A DNA stretch of 64,000 nt from Pseudomonadota bacterium (GTDB lineage: Bacteria; Pseudomonadota; Gammaproteobacteria; Burkholderiales; Burkholderiaceae_E). The stretch spans positions 1 through 64,000 of the forward strand of contig JAEWFA010000021.1 of assembly GCA_023389055.1 (NCBI GenBank). The letters run 5' to 3'. Every line of letters starts with the position of its first letter. Within the stretch, counting starts at the first letter, position 1. Of this stretch, positions 51,721 through 63,065 are shown piece by piece. The translations under genes and the position numbers were made by a program. The notes beneath the pieces were generated by a model. That model was not told where the DNA came from. It made no database searches and saw only the letters and a program-made list of their open reading frames with translations.

Positions 51721-51728
51721 GGGCCGCC

Positions 51729-52613
51729 GTGAGCCAGAAACATCCGATCATTGCGATCACCGGTTCGTCGGGCGCCGGAACCTCGTCGATCACGCGCACC
51801 TTCGAAAGCATTTTCCGGCGGGAGAATGTGAAGGCCGCGATCGTCGAGGGCGACAGCTTCCATCGATACGATCGGGAGGAGATGCGGGCGCGCCAGGCCG
51901 AGGCCGAGAGGGCGGGCAACCGCAACTTCAGCCATTTCGGCCCGGAGAACAACCTGTTCCCCGAGCTCGAGCAGCTGTTCGGCAGCTATAGCGAGTCGGG
52001 CGCCGGACGGCGGCGGCGTTACCTGCACGATGCCGCCGAGGCCGCGGCCTGGGGGCAACAGCCGGGTACGTTCACCGGGTGGGAGGACCTGCCCGACGAC
52101 ACCGACGTGCTGTTCTACGAGGGGCTGCACGGCGCCGTCGTGACGCCCGAGGTGAACATCGCCCGCTATCCGGACCTGCTGATCGGCGTGGTGCCGGTAA
52201 TCAATCTCGAATGGATCCAGAAGCTGTGGCGAGACCAGCACGTGCGCGGCTACACGACCGAGGCGGTCACCGACACGATCCTTCGGCGGATGCCCGACTA
52301 CGTGCACTACATCGTCCCGCAGTTCGCGCATACGCACGTGAACTTCCAGCGCGTGCCGGTGGTCGACACGAGCAATCCGTTCATCGCCCGCGACATCCCG
52401 AGCGCCGACGAGAGCCTGTGCGTGATCCGCTTCGCCAATCCGAAAGGGATCGACTTTCCCTACCTGCTGAACATGATCGACCACGCGTGGATGAGTCGCG
52501 CCAACACGATCGTCGTTCCGGGCGGAAAGATGGAGCTGGCGATGCAGCTGATCTTCACGCCCTTCGTGTGGCGGATGATGGAACGCCGCCAGCGCGCGCT
52601 CGGCGCCGCGTGA
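51729..52613 (+). CDS. cbbP: phosphoribulokinase
   Basis: Phosphorylates ribulose-5-phosphate to ribulose-1,5-bisphosphate, the acceptor of CO2. The 294-residue bacterial-type enzyme has the P-loop ITGSSGAGTSSITRTFE, the VEGDSFHRYDREEM motif with the catalytic Asp, FYEGLHGAV and NLEWIQKLWRD. The start is GTG at 51729, 8 bp after the cbbF stop; no ATG fits the family start. Confidence 0.95.
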   Translation: MSQKHPIIAITGSSGAGTSSITRTFESIFRRENVKAAIVEGDSFHRYDREEMRARQAEAERAGNRNFSHFGPENNLFPELEQLFGSYSESGAGRRRRYLHDAAEAAAWGQQPGTFTGWEDLPDDTDVLFYEGLHGAVVTPEVNIARYPDLLIGVVPVINLEWIQKLWRDQHVRGYTTEAVTDTILRRMPDYVHYIVPQFAHTHVNFQRVPVVDTSNPFIARDIPSADESLCVIRFANPKGIDFPYLLNMIDHAWMSRANTIVVPGGKMELAMQLIFTPFVWRMMERRQRALGAA

Positions 52614-52651
52614 GCGCGCCTGTCGGCGGCGGGCGTCGCACTTGCATTGCC

Positions 52652-52668
52652 CGGGGTTGGCCACCCCG
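52652..52668 (+). promoter_or_regulatory. small hairpin before the gene following cbbP
   Basis: CGGGGT and ACCCCG form a 6-bp stem around a 5-base loop, directly before the ribosome site GAGGAG of the next gene. It may pause or attenuate transcription from the cbb operon or shield the translation start. Confidence 0.35.
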
Positions 52669-52680
52669 AGGAGCACTGCG

Positions 52681-53304
52681 ATGGCTGACCGACGAAACGC
52701 CCCGTTCGATCCCGCCGGCGAGCGTGCCCGCCGACTGTGGCGCGAAGCCGATTCGCATCGACGCGAGCACACGCACGATCCGCGCCGCCCCGGCGAAACC
52801 GATCCGACGCTGTCGCGCAAGCAGCGCGACGCTTTCCTGAACATGCGCAACGGCGTCTTCTACCCGACCGGACACGCCGTGCTCGTTCTGTTTCCCGACG
52901 ATGCGAACGCCGTCTGCGCCGCGCTGCACGGCGCAGGTTTTGCGCGCGAGTCGACGCTGCTGCTCGACCCGGCGCAGACCTCGGACCTGATGCAGGCGAG
53001 CGAGGAGCAGGCCGGTTTCCTGTCCGAGATGGTGGGCGGCGAGATCAAGAACCTGCGCGTGATCCGCCAGCTCGCCGACCGCGGCGCGTGCATGCTGATC
53101 GTGCGCGTGCACGGCGACGCCGACGAACGACGGCTGGTGGAGGTCGCGCAGCGCTGGCCGGTGCACAAAGCGATGCGCTACCATACGCTGGCGATCGAGG
53201 AACTGCCGGTGGGCGCCGAGGATATTCCCGGCGACAGCCCCTACGGCGTCAACGAAGTCTTGCGCAACAAGCCTTCGGACGCACAACTGAAGCCGCGGCG
53301 CTAG
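52681..53304 (+). CDS. hypothetical protein following the cbb genes
   Basis: A 207-residue soluble protein that I do not recognise. The N-terminus is charged and disordered (RRLWREADSHRREHTHDP). The middle has an alpha/beta look (NGVFYPTGHAVLVLFPDDAN, then a LHGAGFARESTLLLDP segment and LADRGACMLIVRVHGDADE). It ends AEDIPGDSPYGVNEVL. A GAGGAG ribosome site sits 6 bases before the ATG. It is 67 bp after cbbP on the same strand and may belong to the operon; its start is preceded by a small hairpin. Confidence 0.75.
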   Translation: MADRRNAPFDPAGERARRLWREADSHRREHTHDPRRPGETDPTLSRKQRDAFLNMRNGVFYPTGHAVLVLFPDDANAVCAALHGAGFARESTLLLDPAQTSDLMQASEEQAGFLSEMVGGEIKNLRVIRQLADRGACMLIVRVHGDADERRLVEVAQRWPVHKAMRYHTLAIEELPVGAEDIPGDSPYGVNEVLRNKPSDAQLKPRR

Positions 53305-53350
53305 CCGCGGTGCGAGAGCGAAGAGAATCGGCGCGCTGCGAGGCGCGCCG
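53293..53350. terminator. hairpins between the cbb-side gene and the cold-shock gene
   Basis: Two stems: CCGCGGC/GCCGCGG (53293-53299 and 53304-53310), enclosing the TAG stop of the plus-strand gene, and CGGCGCG/CGCGCCG (53329-53335 and 53344-53350). They lie between convergent genes and can end transcripts from both sides. On the minus strand the second hairpin is followed by ATTCTCTT, a weak T-tract. Confidence 0.55.
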
Positions 53351-53355
53351 AACCT

Positions 53356-53559
53356 TCAGGACGACTGGATGTTCGACGCCTGCTTGCCTTTCGGGCCCGA
53401 GACGACGTCGAACTGCACCTTCTGGCCTTCCTTCAGGCTCTTGAAGCCATTCATCTGGATCGCGCTGAAATGCGCGAACAGATCTTCACCCCCATCGTCG
53501 GGGGTGATGAAGCCGTACCCCTTCGAGTCGTTGAACCACTTGACGGTACCCGTTGCCAT
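53356..53559 (-). CDS. cold-shock domain protein
   Basis: A 67-residue single CSD protein ([47 protein letters not shown]) with the RNP1 KGYGFI and RNP2 DLFAHF motifs. It is an RNA chaperone or transcription antiterminator. The ATG at 53559 was preferred to the longer frame from 53640. It is divergent from clpS by 239 bp, which may hold a structured leader. Confidence 0.95.
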   Translation of the reverse strand: MATGTVKWFNDSKGYGFITPDDGGEDLFAHFSAIQMNGFKSLKEGQKVQFDVVSGPKGKQASNIQSS

Positions 53560-53764
53560 GCTTTCGTCTTCCCCTGACGCGATCCTTTGGACGCTGCCGT
53601 CGGGGCCCGGAAACGCGAGGGCATCCCCCAAGCAGCGCACGGATTCTTTGTGAAAAGACAGGTGTCGTCAAGACACGACTGGGGCTTTCCGGCGACATTC
53701 GGTGGGCTTGAGCATTGCTTCGTGAAGCGCGTCACGGTCGGCGGCGCCGTGCCGATCGGCGTTG

Positions 53765-53792
53765 TTGCAGTGGAAGCAACACTGGCTAGAAT
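53765..53792 (+). promoter_or_regulatory. putative sigma70 promoter of clpS-clpA
   Basis: -35 TTGCAG (53765-53770) and -10 TAGAAT (53787-53792) with a 16-bp spacer. The -10 ends only 6 bases before the clpS ATG at 53799, so transcription would begin at or within a base or two of the start codon. No ribosome site precedes clpS, which fits a leaderless transcript. Confidence 0.6.
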
Positions 53793-53798
53793 GCATTC

Positions 53799-54103
53799 AT
53801 GGCGACTCGTCAAGATCCGACTCCCGTACTGGAGCGAAAAGGGTCGCGGCTGAAGCCGCCGCCGCTGTATCAGGTGATGCTGCTGAACGACGACTTCACT
53901 CCGATGGAATTCGTGGTCAACGTCCTCCAGAGATTCTTCGGGATGGGCCGAGAGAAGGCAACGCAGGTAATGTTGAAGGTGCATCGCGAAGGGCGCGGCG
54001 TGTGCGGCGTCTTTCCTCGCGACGTGGCGGCCACCAAGGTAGAACAGGTTAGCAGTTACTCACGCCAGCATCAGCACCCGCTGCAGTGCGTGATGGAGGA
54101 AGC

Positions 54104-54107
<4 letters not shown>
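53799..54107 (+). CDS. clpS: ClpS adaptor protein
   Basis: Delivers N-degron substrates to ClpAP. The 102-residue protein has the core [20 protein letters not shown] with the Asn-Asp-Asp ligands for the substrate amino terminus and [19 protein letters not shown]. The 25-residue N-terminal extension is basic and flexible, as in other ClpS. It overlaps clpA by ATGA. Confidence 0.97.
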
Positions 54108-56403
<2,296 letters not shown>

Positions 56404-56410
<7 letters not shown>

Positions 56411-56439
56411 GACGGGCGCAGATGCGCCCGTCTCAAGCG
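56404..56439. terminator. 16-bp perfect hairpin over the clpA stop
   Basis: CGCTTGAGACGGGCGC (56404-56419) and GCGCCCGTCTCAAGCG (56424-56439) pair perfectly with a 4-base AGAT loop. The stem includes the clpA TGA (56408-56410). There is no T-run, so it acts as a strong stem for 3'-end protection or Rho-independent termination in a GC-rich genome. Confidence 0.75.
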
Positions 56440-56601
56440 CGAAAGCGAAGGCTTGCGGTAACGCCATAACCTGGATCAAGGCATTCGGACATCGGGCCTG
56501 ACAGCATCGGGCTGCATGATTCCAAGAAATAGCGGGGAGACGATGATGCGCCGTTGGCACCTGGCGTCGGCGCGGATCGCGCACGGCTTCGAGGCTCGTG
56601 C

Positions 56602-57201
56602 GTGAGGGCGATCCGCAAGCTCTTCCGCACCCTGCGCAATCCTGCCCGCCCCGGCGTCACCGTCGGTCGACTGGTCGGCATCGTCGTCGCCGGCACGCTG
56701 GTCGTGGCAGTCGCTGCCTACGCGGTCGTGTTCCACCCGCTGATGGAGCGCACCAACACCCTCGAGTTCTGCGTCTCGTGCCACTCGATGGAAGCGACGG
56801 TGTACCGGGAGTACCAGCAGTCGGTGCACTACTCGAATGCCTCCGGCGTGCGCGCCGGCTGCCCCGATTGCCACGTGCCGAAGGCGATCGTTCCGAAGCT
56901 CATCGCGAAGGTCCGCGCGGCGAAGGACGTCTGGCACGAGATCCTCGGCACGATCGATACGCCCGAGAAATTCGAGGCGCATCGCTGGCGGATGGCCAAC
57001 GCGGTCTGGTCGATGATGGAGCGCACCGACTCCGTGACCTGCCGCAGTTGCCATTCGTGGGAAGCGATGGACGCCGACGAGCAGGATCGCGTCGCGCGCA
57101 GCAAGCATCGCGCGGCGAAGGAAGAGGGTCGTACGTGCATCGAGTGCCACAAGGGCCTCGTGCACAAGCGACCGAAGGCTCCGGACGCCGCAGACCTGTA
57201 G
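56602..57201 (+). CDS. NapC/NirT-type tetraheme cytochrome c
   Basis: A 199-residue membrane-anchored cytochrome with one N-terminal membrane helix (about 18-42, GRLVGIVVAGTLVVAVAAYAV). Four CxxCH heme sites follow: CVSCH, CPDCH, CRSCH and CIECH. It fits the NapC/NirT quinol dehydrogenase family. Typical partners are periplasmic reductases or, here, possibly a link between quinones and the flavocytochrome encoded downstream. The GTG start at 56602 has GAGG 7 bases upstream. Confidence 0.85.
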   Translation: MRAIRKLFRTLRNPARPGVTVGRLVGIVVAGTLVVAVAAYAVVFHPLMERTNTLEFCVSCHSMEATVYREYQQSVHYSNASGVRAGCPDCHVPKAIVPKLIAKVRAAKDVWHEILGTIDTPEKFEAHRWRMANAVWSMMERTDSVTCRSCHSWEAMDADEQDRVARSKHRAAKEEGRTCIECHKGLVHKRPKAPDAADL

Positions 57202-57284
57202 CTGCGCCGCGCGGAGAAGGGAGATGCTGAAGGCGGGAAGTCGCCGTGCGTCTGGCGGGTTGTGAAGATAACGAGGGGGGAGCG

Positions 57285-57929
57285 ATGAGAAAGACGGCAT
57301 TGGGGACTGCTTTGCTGCTCGCCGGTGCGGCGTGGGCGGGGAGCGCATCGGCACAGTCGGGCCCGGTGCCCGTACTGGTGGGGAACTGCGTCGCCTGTCA
57401 CGGCACCAACGGCAACAGCGGCGGTCCGGCTACGCCGACGATCGCAGGCCTGTCGAAGATCTATTTCGTCAATGCGATGCTGGCCTACAAGTACGGCAAG
57501 GACACCGCGAAGATCGAGGCGGCGGCACAGACGCTGAAACTCGACCCGGACGACATCGAGGGCTTCGAGCGCCTGGCCACCGTGATGGATCGCATCGCCA
57601 AGGGCTACAGCGACGAGGAGATCGGCGCGATGGCCGATTACTTCACGAGCCAGCGCTTCCAGGCGGCCGAGCAGCCGTTCGATACGGCGCTCGCCTCCAA
57701 GGGCAAGGCGGTGCACGAGGATGCGTGCGAAAAGTGCCACGAGAAGGGCGGTCGCAAGGGCGACGGATCCGGCACGCTCGCCGGCCAATGGACGCCGTAC
57801 CTGGGCTACACGTTCGCCGACTACGAGGCGGGACACCGGCAGATGCCGAAGAAGATGCGCGCGAAGATGAAGGACCTCAACGAGGGCGACTTCAAGGCGC
57901 TGCTGCAGTTCTACGCCAGCCAGAAGTGA
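57285..57929 (+). CDS. fccA: flavocytochrome c sulfide dehydrogenase, cytochrome subunit
   Basis: A 214-residue periplasmic diheme c-type cytochrome. A signal peptide (cleavage near ASA-QSG) is followed by heme sites CVACH (about 38-42) and CEKCH (about 150-154), each in a cytochrome c4-like domain. It accepts electrons from the flavoprotein encoded next and passes them to the respiratory chain. The ATG at 57285 has a GAGGGGGG ribosome site. The fccB gene follows after 11 bp. Confidence 0.88.
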   Translation: MRKTALGTALLLAGAAWAGSASAQSGPVPVLVGNCVACHGTNGNSGGPATPTIAGLSKIYFVNAMLAYKYGKDTAKIEAAAQTLKLDPDDIEGFERLATVMDRIAKGYSDEEIGAMADYFTSQRFQAAEQPFDTALASKGKAVHEDACEKCHEKGGRKGDGSGTLAGQWTPYLGYTFADYEAGHRQMPKKMRAKMKDLNEGDFKALLQFYASQK

Positions 57930-57940
57930 GGAGGCAGACC

Positions 57941-59242
57941 ATGACGAACATCAAACGCAGGGACTTCGTCCTCGGTGCCGGCGCGACCGGCCTGGTACTG
58001 GCAGCGCCGCGTTTCGCCATCGCGCAGGGCAAGAAGAAGGTCGTCGTCGTCGGCGGCGGCATCGGCGGATGCACGGCAGCGCATTACCTGCGGCTGGCCG
58101 ATCCGTCGATCGAGGTGACGCTGATCGAGCCGAAGAAGAGCTACCACACCTGCTTCATGAGCAACGAGGTGATCGCCGGCGTCCGCAAGATGGACTCGAT
58201 CACCTTCGGCTACGACGGCGTGCGCAAGCGCGGCGTCGACGTCGTGCACGACACCGTGACCGGCATCGATCCAGCTGGGCGCACGGTGAAGACGGCCAGC
58301 GGTGCGAGCTACGGCTACGACCGGCTCGTCGTCGCGCCGGGCATCGAATTCAAGTTCGGCGGTATCGAAGGCTACGACGCGACGGTTGCCGAGAAGATCC
58401 CGCATGCCTGGAAAGCCGGGCCGCAGACCGAGTTGCTGCGCAAGCAGCTCGAGGCGATGGCCGACGGAGGCACGGTCATGATCTGCCCGCCCGTCGGTCC
58501 GTACCGCTGCCCGCCCGGGCCGTACGAGCGCGCGAGCCTGATCGCAGCGTACCTGAAGCGCCACAAGCCGAAGTCCAAGGTGCTGATCGTCGACGCGGCC
58601 AACGGCTTCTCGAAGCAGCCACTGTTCATCGAGGGCTGGAAGGCGCTGTACGGCTACGGCACGCCGAACGCGATGATCGAGTGGATCAGCGGCGAGCAGA
58701 CCGACGGCGGCATCGCAAAACTCGATCCGGCGACGCTCACGGTCACCACGCGCTTCGGCGACAAGCACAAGGCCGACGTGCTGAATCTGATCCCGGCGCA
58801 GACGGCAGGCAAGATCGCGATCGATTCGGGTCTTGCGGGCACGGGCGCCTGGTGCGCCGTCGACGTTGCCACTTTCGAGTCGACGATCCACAAGGGCATC
58901 CACGTGATCGGCGACGCGTCGGTCGCCTCGACGATGCCGAAGTCCGGCTATGCGGCGAACTCGCAGGCGAAGGTCACGGCGGCGGCGGTCGTCGCGCTGC
59001 TGCAGGGCAAGGATCCCGGCGAGCAGGCGTACGTCAATACCTGCTACAGCCTGTTGAACGACAGCTACGGGATCTCCGTGGCGAACGTCTACCGGCCGGG
59101 CAAGGACGACAAGGGAGCGCCGGTGATCAAGTCGGTTTCGGGCGGCGTCAGCCCGCTCGGTGCCTCGCCCGAGTTCCGTCGCCGCGAAGTCGCCTACGCG
59201 CACAGCTGGTTCACGAACATCACGCACGACGTGTTCGGCTAG
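57941..59242 (+). CDS. fccB: flavocytochrome c sulfide dehydrogenase, flavoprotein subunit
   Basis: Oxidises sulfide to sulfur or polysulfide in the periplasm. The 433-residue protein has a Tat signal ([17 protein letters not shown]), an FAD-binding [17 protein letters not shown] and two redox cysteines in [14 protein letters not shown] and [14 protein letters not shown] that form the catalytic disulfide. An FCSD C-terminal domain carries [26 protein letters not shown] ribosome site precedes the ATG. With fccA this is a sulfide:cytochrome c reductase. Confidence 0.93.
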   Translation: MTNIKRRDFVLGAGATGLVLAAPRFAIAQGKKKVVVVGGGIGGCTAAHYLRLADPSIEVTLIEPKKSYHTCFMSNEVIAGVRKMDSITFGYDGVRKRGVDVVHDTVTGIDPAGRTVKTASGASYGYDRLVVAPGIEFKFGGIEGYDATVAEKIPHAWKAGPQTELLRKQLEAMADGGTVMICPPVGPYRCPPGPYERASLIAAYLKRHKPKSKVLIVDAANGFSKQPLFIEGWKALYGYGTPNAMIEWISGEQTDGGIAKLDPATLTVTTRFGDKHKADVLNLIPAQTAGKIAIDSGLAGTGAWCAVDVATFESTIHKGIHVIGDASVASTMPKSGYAANSQAKVTAAAVVALLQGKDPGEQAYVNTCYSLLNDSYGISVANVYRPGKDDKGAPVIKSVSGGVSPLGASPEFRRREVAYAHSWFTNITHDVFG

Positions 59243-59247
59243 AGGAG

Positions 59248-59345
59248 GTGAAGGGTCAAGGGTGAAGGGTGAAGGGTGAAGGGGAACAGCGCGGCTGCCG
59301 AAGTCGGGCTTTTCCCCTTCACCCTTTACCCTTCACCCTTCACTT
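59248..59345. repeat. GTGAAGGG repeats forming a long inverted repeat
   Basis: A run of GTGAAGGG-type 8-bp repeats (about 59248-59286) is followed after a 25-base loop by its inverted copy (59312-59345, CCTTCACC units). About 30 of 32 bases can pair. It lies between fccB and dsbB and can form a long hairpin with a TTTT run. A similar short GTGAAGGG motif recurs at 61341-61350 and 63021-63040 near dut and coaBC. Confidence 0.8.
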
Positions 59346-59368
59346 CCGGCGTGCCGTATAGTCCCCCA

Positions 59369-59890
59369 ATGCCCGATCGAGGTCGCTCGCTTCTGCTCGC
59401 TTGCGCGGTGTTCGCGCTCGCTGCGGTCGGGGCCGCGCTTGTCCTGCAGCACGTCTTCGACATGCGGCCGTGCGCCTGGTGCACGTTCCAACGGCTCGTC
59501 TACCTGCTCGTCGCGGTATTCGCGCTGGCCGGCTGGGCGCTTGGCGCCGGAGTGGTCGCGCGCCGGGCATTCGCCGCGCTGGCGGCGCTCGCGGCGCTGG
59601 GCGGCGTGTGGGCCGCGCTGCACCAGCAACTCGTTGCCGCGCAGTCGCAGTCGTGCGCCTTCACGTTCGCCGACCGCATGCTGATGCAGTTGCGGCTCGA
59701 CGAGACGCTGCCATGGCTCTTCATGGCCGATGCCTCGTGCAGCGAGGCCAACGTTCCATTGCTGGGCGTGCCGTTCGCAATCTGGAGCGTCGCCGCTTTC
59801 GTGCTGCTGGCAGCGGGCGCGTCGTTCGCGGCGTTCTCGTCGAGGGCGCCGCGAACGCGGCGCCCGCCGCTTCCGGAGGTACCGTCATGA
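59369..59890 (+). CDS. dsbB: disulfide bond formation protein B
   Basis: Inner-membrane oxidase that reoxidises DsbA using quinone. The 173-residue protein has four membrane helices, the first periplasmic loop CAWC pair ([15 protein letters not shown]) and a second periplasmic loop with two cysteines (QSCAF and [10 protein letters not shown]). It is short but complete. The start [10 protein letters not shown] was chosen because the frame further upstream runs through the inverted repeat. It overlaps tal by ATGA. Confidence 0.9.
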   Translation: MPDRGRSLLLACAVFALAAVGAALVLQHVFDMRPCAWCTFQRLVYLLVAVFALAGWALGAGVVARRAFAALAALAALGGVWAALHQQLVAAQSQSCAFTFADRMLMQLRLDETLPWLFMADASCSEANVPLLGVPFAIWSVAAFVLLAAGASFAAFSSRAPRTRRPPLPEVPS

Positions 59891-60822
59891 ACGCACTGGA
59901 ACAGCTCAAGCAGTTCACCGTCGTCGTCGCCGACACGAGCGACTTTCGCACCATCCACCAGTACGGCGCGCGCGATGCGACCACCAACCCGTCGCTCGTG
60001 CTCAAGGCTGCGCAGAAGGACGAATACGCGCAGCTGCTGAAGCAGTGCGTGGCCGACCACGCGAAGGAAGACACGCAGTCGCTAGCCGATCGCCTGCTCG
60101 TGCGCTTCGGCCAGGAGATCCTGAAGGTCGTCCCCGGTCGCGTCTCCACCGAGACCGATGCGCGGCTGTCGTTCGACACGCAGGCGAGCATTGCGCGCGC
60201 CCGGCGCATTGTCTCGTTCTACGAGGAGGCGGGGATCTCGCGCGAGCGCGTGCTGATCAAGGTCGCGTCCACGTGGGAAGGAATCCGCGCCGCCGAGCAG
60301 CTCGAGCGCGACGGCATCCACTGCAACCTGACGCTGCTGTTCTCGTTTCCGCAGGCGGTCGCCTGCGCCGATGCGGGCGTCACGTTGATCTCGCCCTTCG
60401 TCGGACGCATCTACGACTGGTACCGCAAGCACGAGAACCGCGACTACACGCCGGAGGAAGATCCGGGCGTGCTCTCGGTGCGTCGCATCTACGACTACTA
60501 CAAGAAATTCGGTTATCCCACCGAGGTGATGGGCGCGAGCTTCCGCAGCGCCGGGCAGGTGCTCGCGCTCGCCGGCTGCGACCTGTTGACGATCAGTCCC
60601 GAACTGCTCGGCCAGCTCGCCGCGTCCGACCAGCGCGTCGATCGCAAGCTCGACCCGAAAGCCGCGCACGACAAGGACATCGAGCGGGTCTCCTTCGACG
60701 AGAAGACGTTCCGCTACGCGGTGAACGACGACGCGATGGCCACCGACAAGCTCGCCGACGGCATCCGGATCTTTGCCGCCGACGTCGTGAAGCTCGAGCA
60801 ACTGGTGGCGAAGCTGCGCTGA
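59887..60822 (+). CDS. tal: transaldolase
   Basis: Transfers a dihydroxyacetone unit between sugars in the pentose phosphate pathway and can support the Calvin cycle. The 311-residue class I enzyme shows [14 protein letters not shown], the Schiff-base Lys in [15 protein letters not shown] and the [13 protein letters not shown] region with a C-terminal helix. It is co-translated with dsbB (ATGA), an unusual pairing. Confidence 0.95.
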   Translation: MNALEQLKQFTVVVADTSDFRTIHQYGARDATTNPSLVLKAAQKDEYAQLLKQCVADHAKEDTQSLADRLLVRFGQEILKVVPGRVSTETDARLSFDTQASIARARRIVSFYEEAGISRERVLIKVASTWEGIRAAEQLERDGIHCNLTLLFSFPQAVACADAGVTLISPFVGRIYDWYRKHENRDYTPEEDPGVLSVRRIYDYYKKFGYPTEVMGASFRSAGQVLALAGCDLLTISPELLGQLAASDQRVDRKLDPKAAHDKDIERVSFDEKTFRYAVNDDAMATDKLADGIRIFAADVVKLEQLVAKLR

Positions 60823-60835
60823 TCGCGTCCGCCGC

Positions 60836-61327
60836 TCACCAGATTCCCATTGCCAGCCCGGCGCCGAGCGTGCGGCCCAGTTCGCGCGCGCGCGCCAGCT
60901 GCGCGGGGTCGATGCGCTTCGGCGCGAGGATCTGCTCCGGAGTCTGCGCTCCGTTGACGAGCACCAGCGGCGGCGCGATCTCCTTCAGTCGCCACCCGGT
61001 GGCGATGCGTGCGATCTGTCGCGCCGCGCCCATGCCGTCGGTGCCCGCGCAGACCAGCGTCGCGTACCCAAGCCCGTCGATGCGTCCCAGCACCGGGTAA
61101 TAGGTGCGGTCGAAGAAGTCCTTCATCCTGCCGGCCATCGCCGCGAGGTTCTCCGGCGTGGCGAAGACGAATGCCTGCGCTGCGAGCACGTCCGATTCCG
61201 CGGCTTCGTCGGCGCGCAGCGACACGACCTCGATGCCTGGCTCCTCGCGTGCGCCTTCGGCGAGCGCTTCGGCCAGCTGCTGCGTTCCGCCGGTCATCGA
61301 CCACCAGACGATCAGGAGGCGGCGCAT
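60836..61327 (-). CDS. flavodoxin-like NAD(P)H-dependent oxidoreductase
   Basis: A 163-residue protein with a flavodoxin-like fold: RLLIVWWSMTGGTQQLAEAL (FMN phosphate-binding loop), an FATPENLAAMAGRMKDFFDR segment and VCAGTDGMGAARQI. Related to the flavodoxin/NADPH-dependent FMN reductase group; its substrate is unknown. It is convergent with tal, 13 bp apart, and downstream of dut by 22 bp. Confidence 0.75.
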   Translation of the reverse strand: MRRLLIVWWSMTGGTQQLAEALAEGAREEPGIEVVSLRADEAAESDVLAAQAFVFATPENLAAMAGRMKDFFDRTYYPVLGRIDGLGYATLVCAGTDGMGAARQIARIATGWRLKEIAPPLVLVNGAQTPEQILAPKRIDPAQLARARELGRTLGAGLAMGIW

Positions 61328-61349
61328 TCGATGCGGATGCGTGAAGGGT

Positions 61350-61793
61350 TCACCGGCCCGTACTGCCGAATCCCCCCGTGCCGCGGGCGCTTTCGTCGAA
61401 GGATTCGACGACGTTCCACTGCACCTGGACGACAGGGACGACGACGAGTTGCGCAATTCGATCCAGCGGCTGGATGGTGAACGCATCGCGCCCGCGGTTC
61501 CAGCACGAGACCATCAGCGGGCCCTGGTAGTCGGAGTCGATGAGTCCGACGAGGTTGCCCAGGACGATGCCGTGCTTGGCACCCAGGCCCGAGCGCGGCA
61601 GGATCACGGCCGCGAAGTGCGGATCGCCGATGTGGATCGCCAGCCCCGTGGGCAGCAGCTGCGCGGCGCCCGGTTCCAGCGCCAGCGGCGCGTCGATGCA
61701 TGCGCGCAGGTCGAGCCCGGCGCTTCCCTTCGTCGCGTAGCCGGGCATCTGCTGCGCCAGGCGCGCGTCGAGGATGCGTACGTCGAGTTTCAT
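61350..61793 (-). CDS. dut: deoxyuridine triphosphatase
   Basis: Hydrolyses dUTP to dUMP, keeping uracil out of DNA. The 147-residue trimeric enzyme has the five dUTPase motifs: GSAGLDLRA (motif 1), [12 protein letters not shown] (2), [11 protein letters not shown] (3), [10 protein letters not shown] (4) and [10 protein letters not shown] (5) at the C-terminus. It lies 10 bp downstream of coaBC on the same strand, the common coaBC-dut order. Confidence 0.96.
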   Translation of the reverse strand: MKLDVRILDARLAQQMPGYATKGSAGLDLRACIDAPLALEPGAAQLLPTGLAIHIGDPHFAAVILPRSGLGAKHGIVLGNLVGLIDSDYQGPLMVSCWNRGRDAFTIQPLDRIAQLVVVPVVQVQWNVVESFDESARGTGGFGSTGR

Positions 61794-61803
61794 CGCGCGC
61801 GCC

Positions 61804-63009
61804 TCACCGTTCGAGCCGGCGCGAGATCTCGGCGGCGAGCGCGCGCGCGAGCTCGTCCTTGCCGGCACGGGCGAGTCGACGCGAGCCGTGCTCGTCGATC
61901 AGCAGCAGTTCGTTGTCGTCGCGCCCGAAGGTGTCGGGGCCGATGTTGGCGACCAGCAGCGGAATGCCCTTGCGTGCGCGCTTGGCGGCGCCGTGCTCCT
62001 CGAGCTTCTCGCTCTCGGCGGCGAAGCCGACGCAGAACGGCGCATCGGCGCGCCGCGCCACGCTGGCCAGGATGTCCGGGTTCTCGACGAACTCCAGCGT
62101 CGGCGCGCGGCCGCTGTCATCCTTCTTCCACTTGCGGGCGCTCGCGTTGGCCACGCGCCAGTCGGCCACCGCTGCGACGCCGACGAAGACGTCGATCGGG
62201 CGGCCGTTGCGCAGTGCGGCATCGAGCTCGGCGATGACCGCATCGTGCATCCGCTGGGCGGTGTCGACGTCGATGCGGCGCACGCCGCGCGGACCGGCGA
62301 GCGCGGTGGGGCCCGCGACGAGAACGACTTCGGCGCCGGCGTCGCGCAGCGCGCGTGCCAGTGCGAAGCCCATCTTCCCCGACGAGCGATTCGTGATGCC
62401 GCGTACCGGGTCGATGGGCTCGAAGGTGGGACCCGCGGTGAGCAGCACGCGCCGCCCGGCGAGCGCCTTCGGCACGAAGCTGGCCTCGATCTCCTCGACG
62501 AGCTCGAGCGGCTCGAGCATTCGACCCAGGCCGACCTCGCCGCAGGCCTGGTCGCCGCTGCCCGGTCCGGCGACGATCACGCCATCGGCGGCGATCTGCG
62601 CGACGTTGCGCTGCGTGGCCGGGTGTGCCCACATCTGCCGATTCATCGCGGGTGCGACGATGAGCGGGCACTCGCGCGCCAGGCATAGCGTCGAGAGCAA
62701 GTCGTCGGCCAGGCCGTGGGCGAGCTTGGCGAGGAAATCGGCGGTGGCCGGCGCCACGACGATCGCATCGGCTGCGCGCGACAGTTCGATGTGCGCCATG
62801 TTGTCGGGGATGCGCGCATCCCACGCGTCGACGAAGACCGGTTCGCCGCTCAGCGCCTGGAAGGTCACGGGGCCCACGAAGCGCGTTGCCGCATCGGTCA
62901 TCACGACCTGCACGCGGGCGCCGGCCCGCTGCAGCTCGCGAACCAGTTCGGCCGCCTTGTAGGCGGCCACGCCTCCGGTGACGCCGAGGACGATTCGTTT
63001 GCCGTGCAT
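61804..63009 (-). CDS. coaBC: bifunctional CoaBC (phosphopantothenate-cysteine ligase/decarboxylase)
   Basis: Makes 4'-phosphopantetheine from phosphopantothenate in coenzyme A synthesis. The 401-residue protein has the N-terminal CoaC flavoprotein domain ([20 protein letters not shown]; a catalytic His in [20 protein letters not shown]) and the C-terminal CoaB ligase domain ([34 protein letters not shown]). The ATG at 63009 was preferred to the much longer open frame. Confidence 0.95.
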   Translation of the reverse strand: MHGKRIVLGVTGGVAAYKAAELVRELQRAGARVQVVMTDAATRFVGPVTFQALSGEPVFVDAWDARIPDNMAHIELSRAADAIVVAPATADFLAKLAHGLADDLLSTLCLARECPLIVAPAMNRQMWAHPATQRNVAQIAADGVIVAGPGSGDQACGEVGLGRMLEPLELVEEIEASFVPKALAGRRVLLTAGPTFEPIDPVRGITNRSSGKMGFALARALRDAGAEVVLVAGPTALAGPRGVRRIDVDTAQRMHDAVIAELDAALRNGRPIDVFVGVAAVADWRVANASARKWKKDDSGRAPTLEFVENPDILASVARRADAPFCVGFAAESEKLEEHGAAKRARKGIPLLVANIGPDTFGRDDNELLLIDEHGSRRLARAGKDELARALAAEISRRLER

Positions 63010-63065
63010 GGAGGAGGGAACGGTGAAGGGTGACGGGAGGAAGGGTAGCGCACCCGCCCGCGTTT

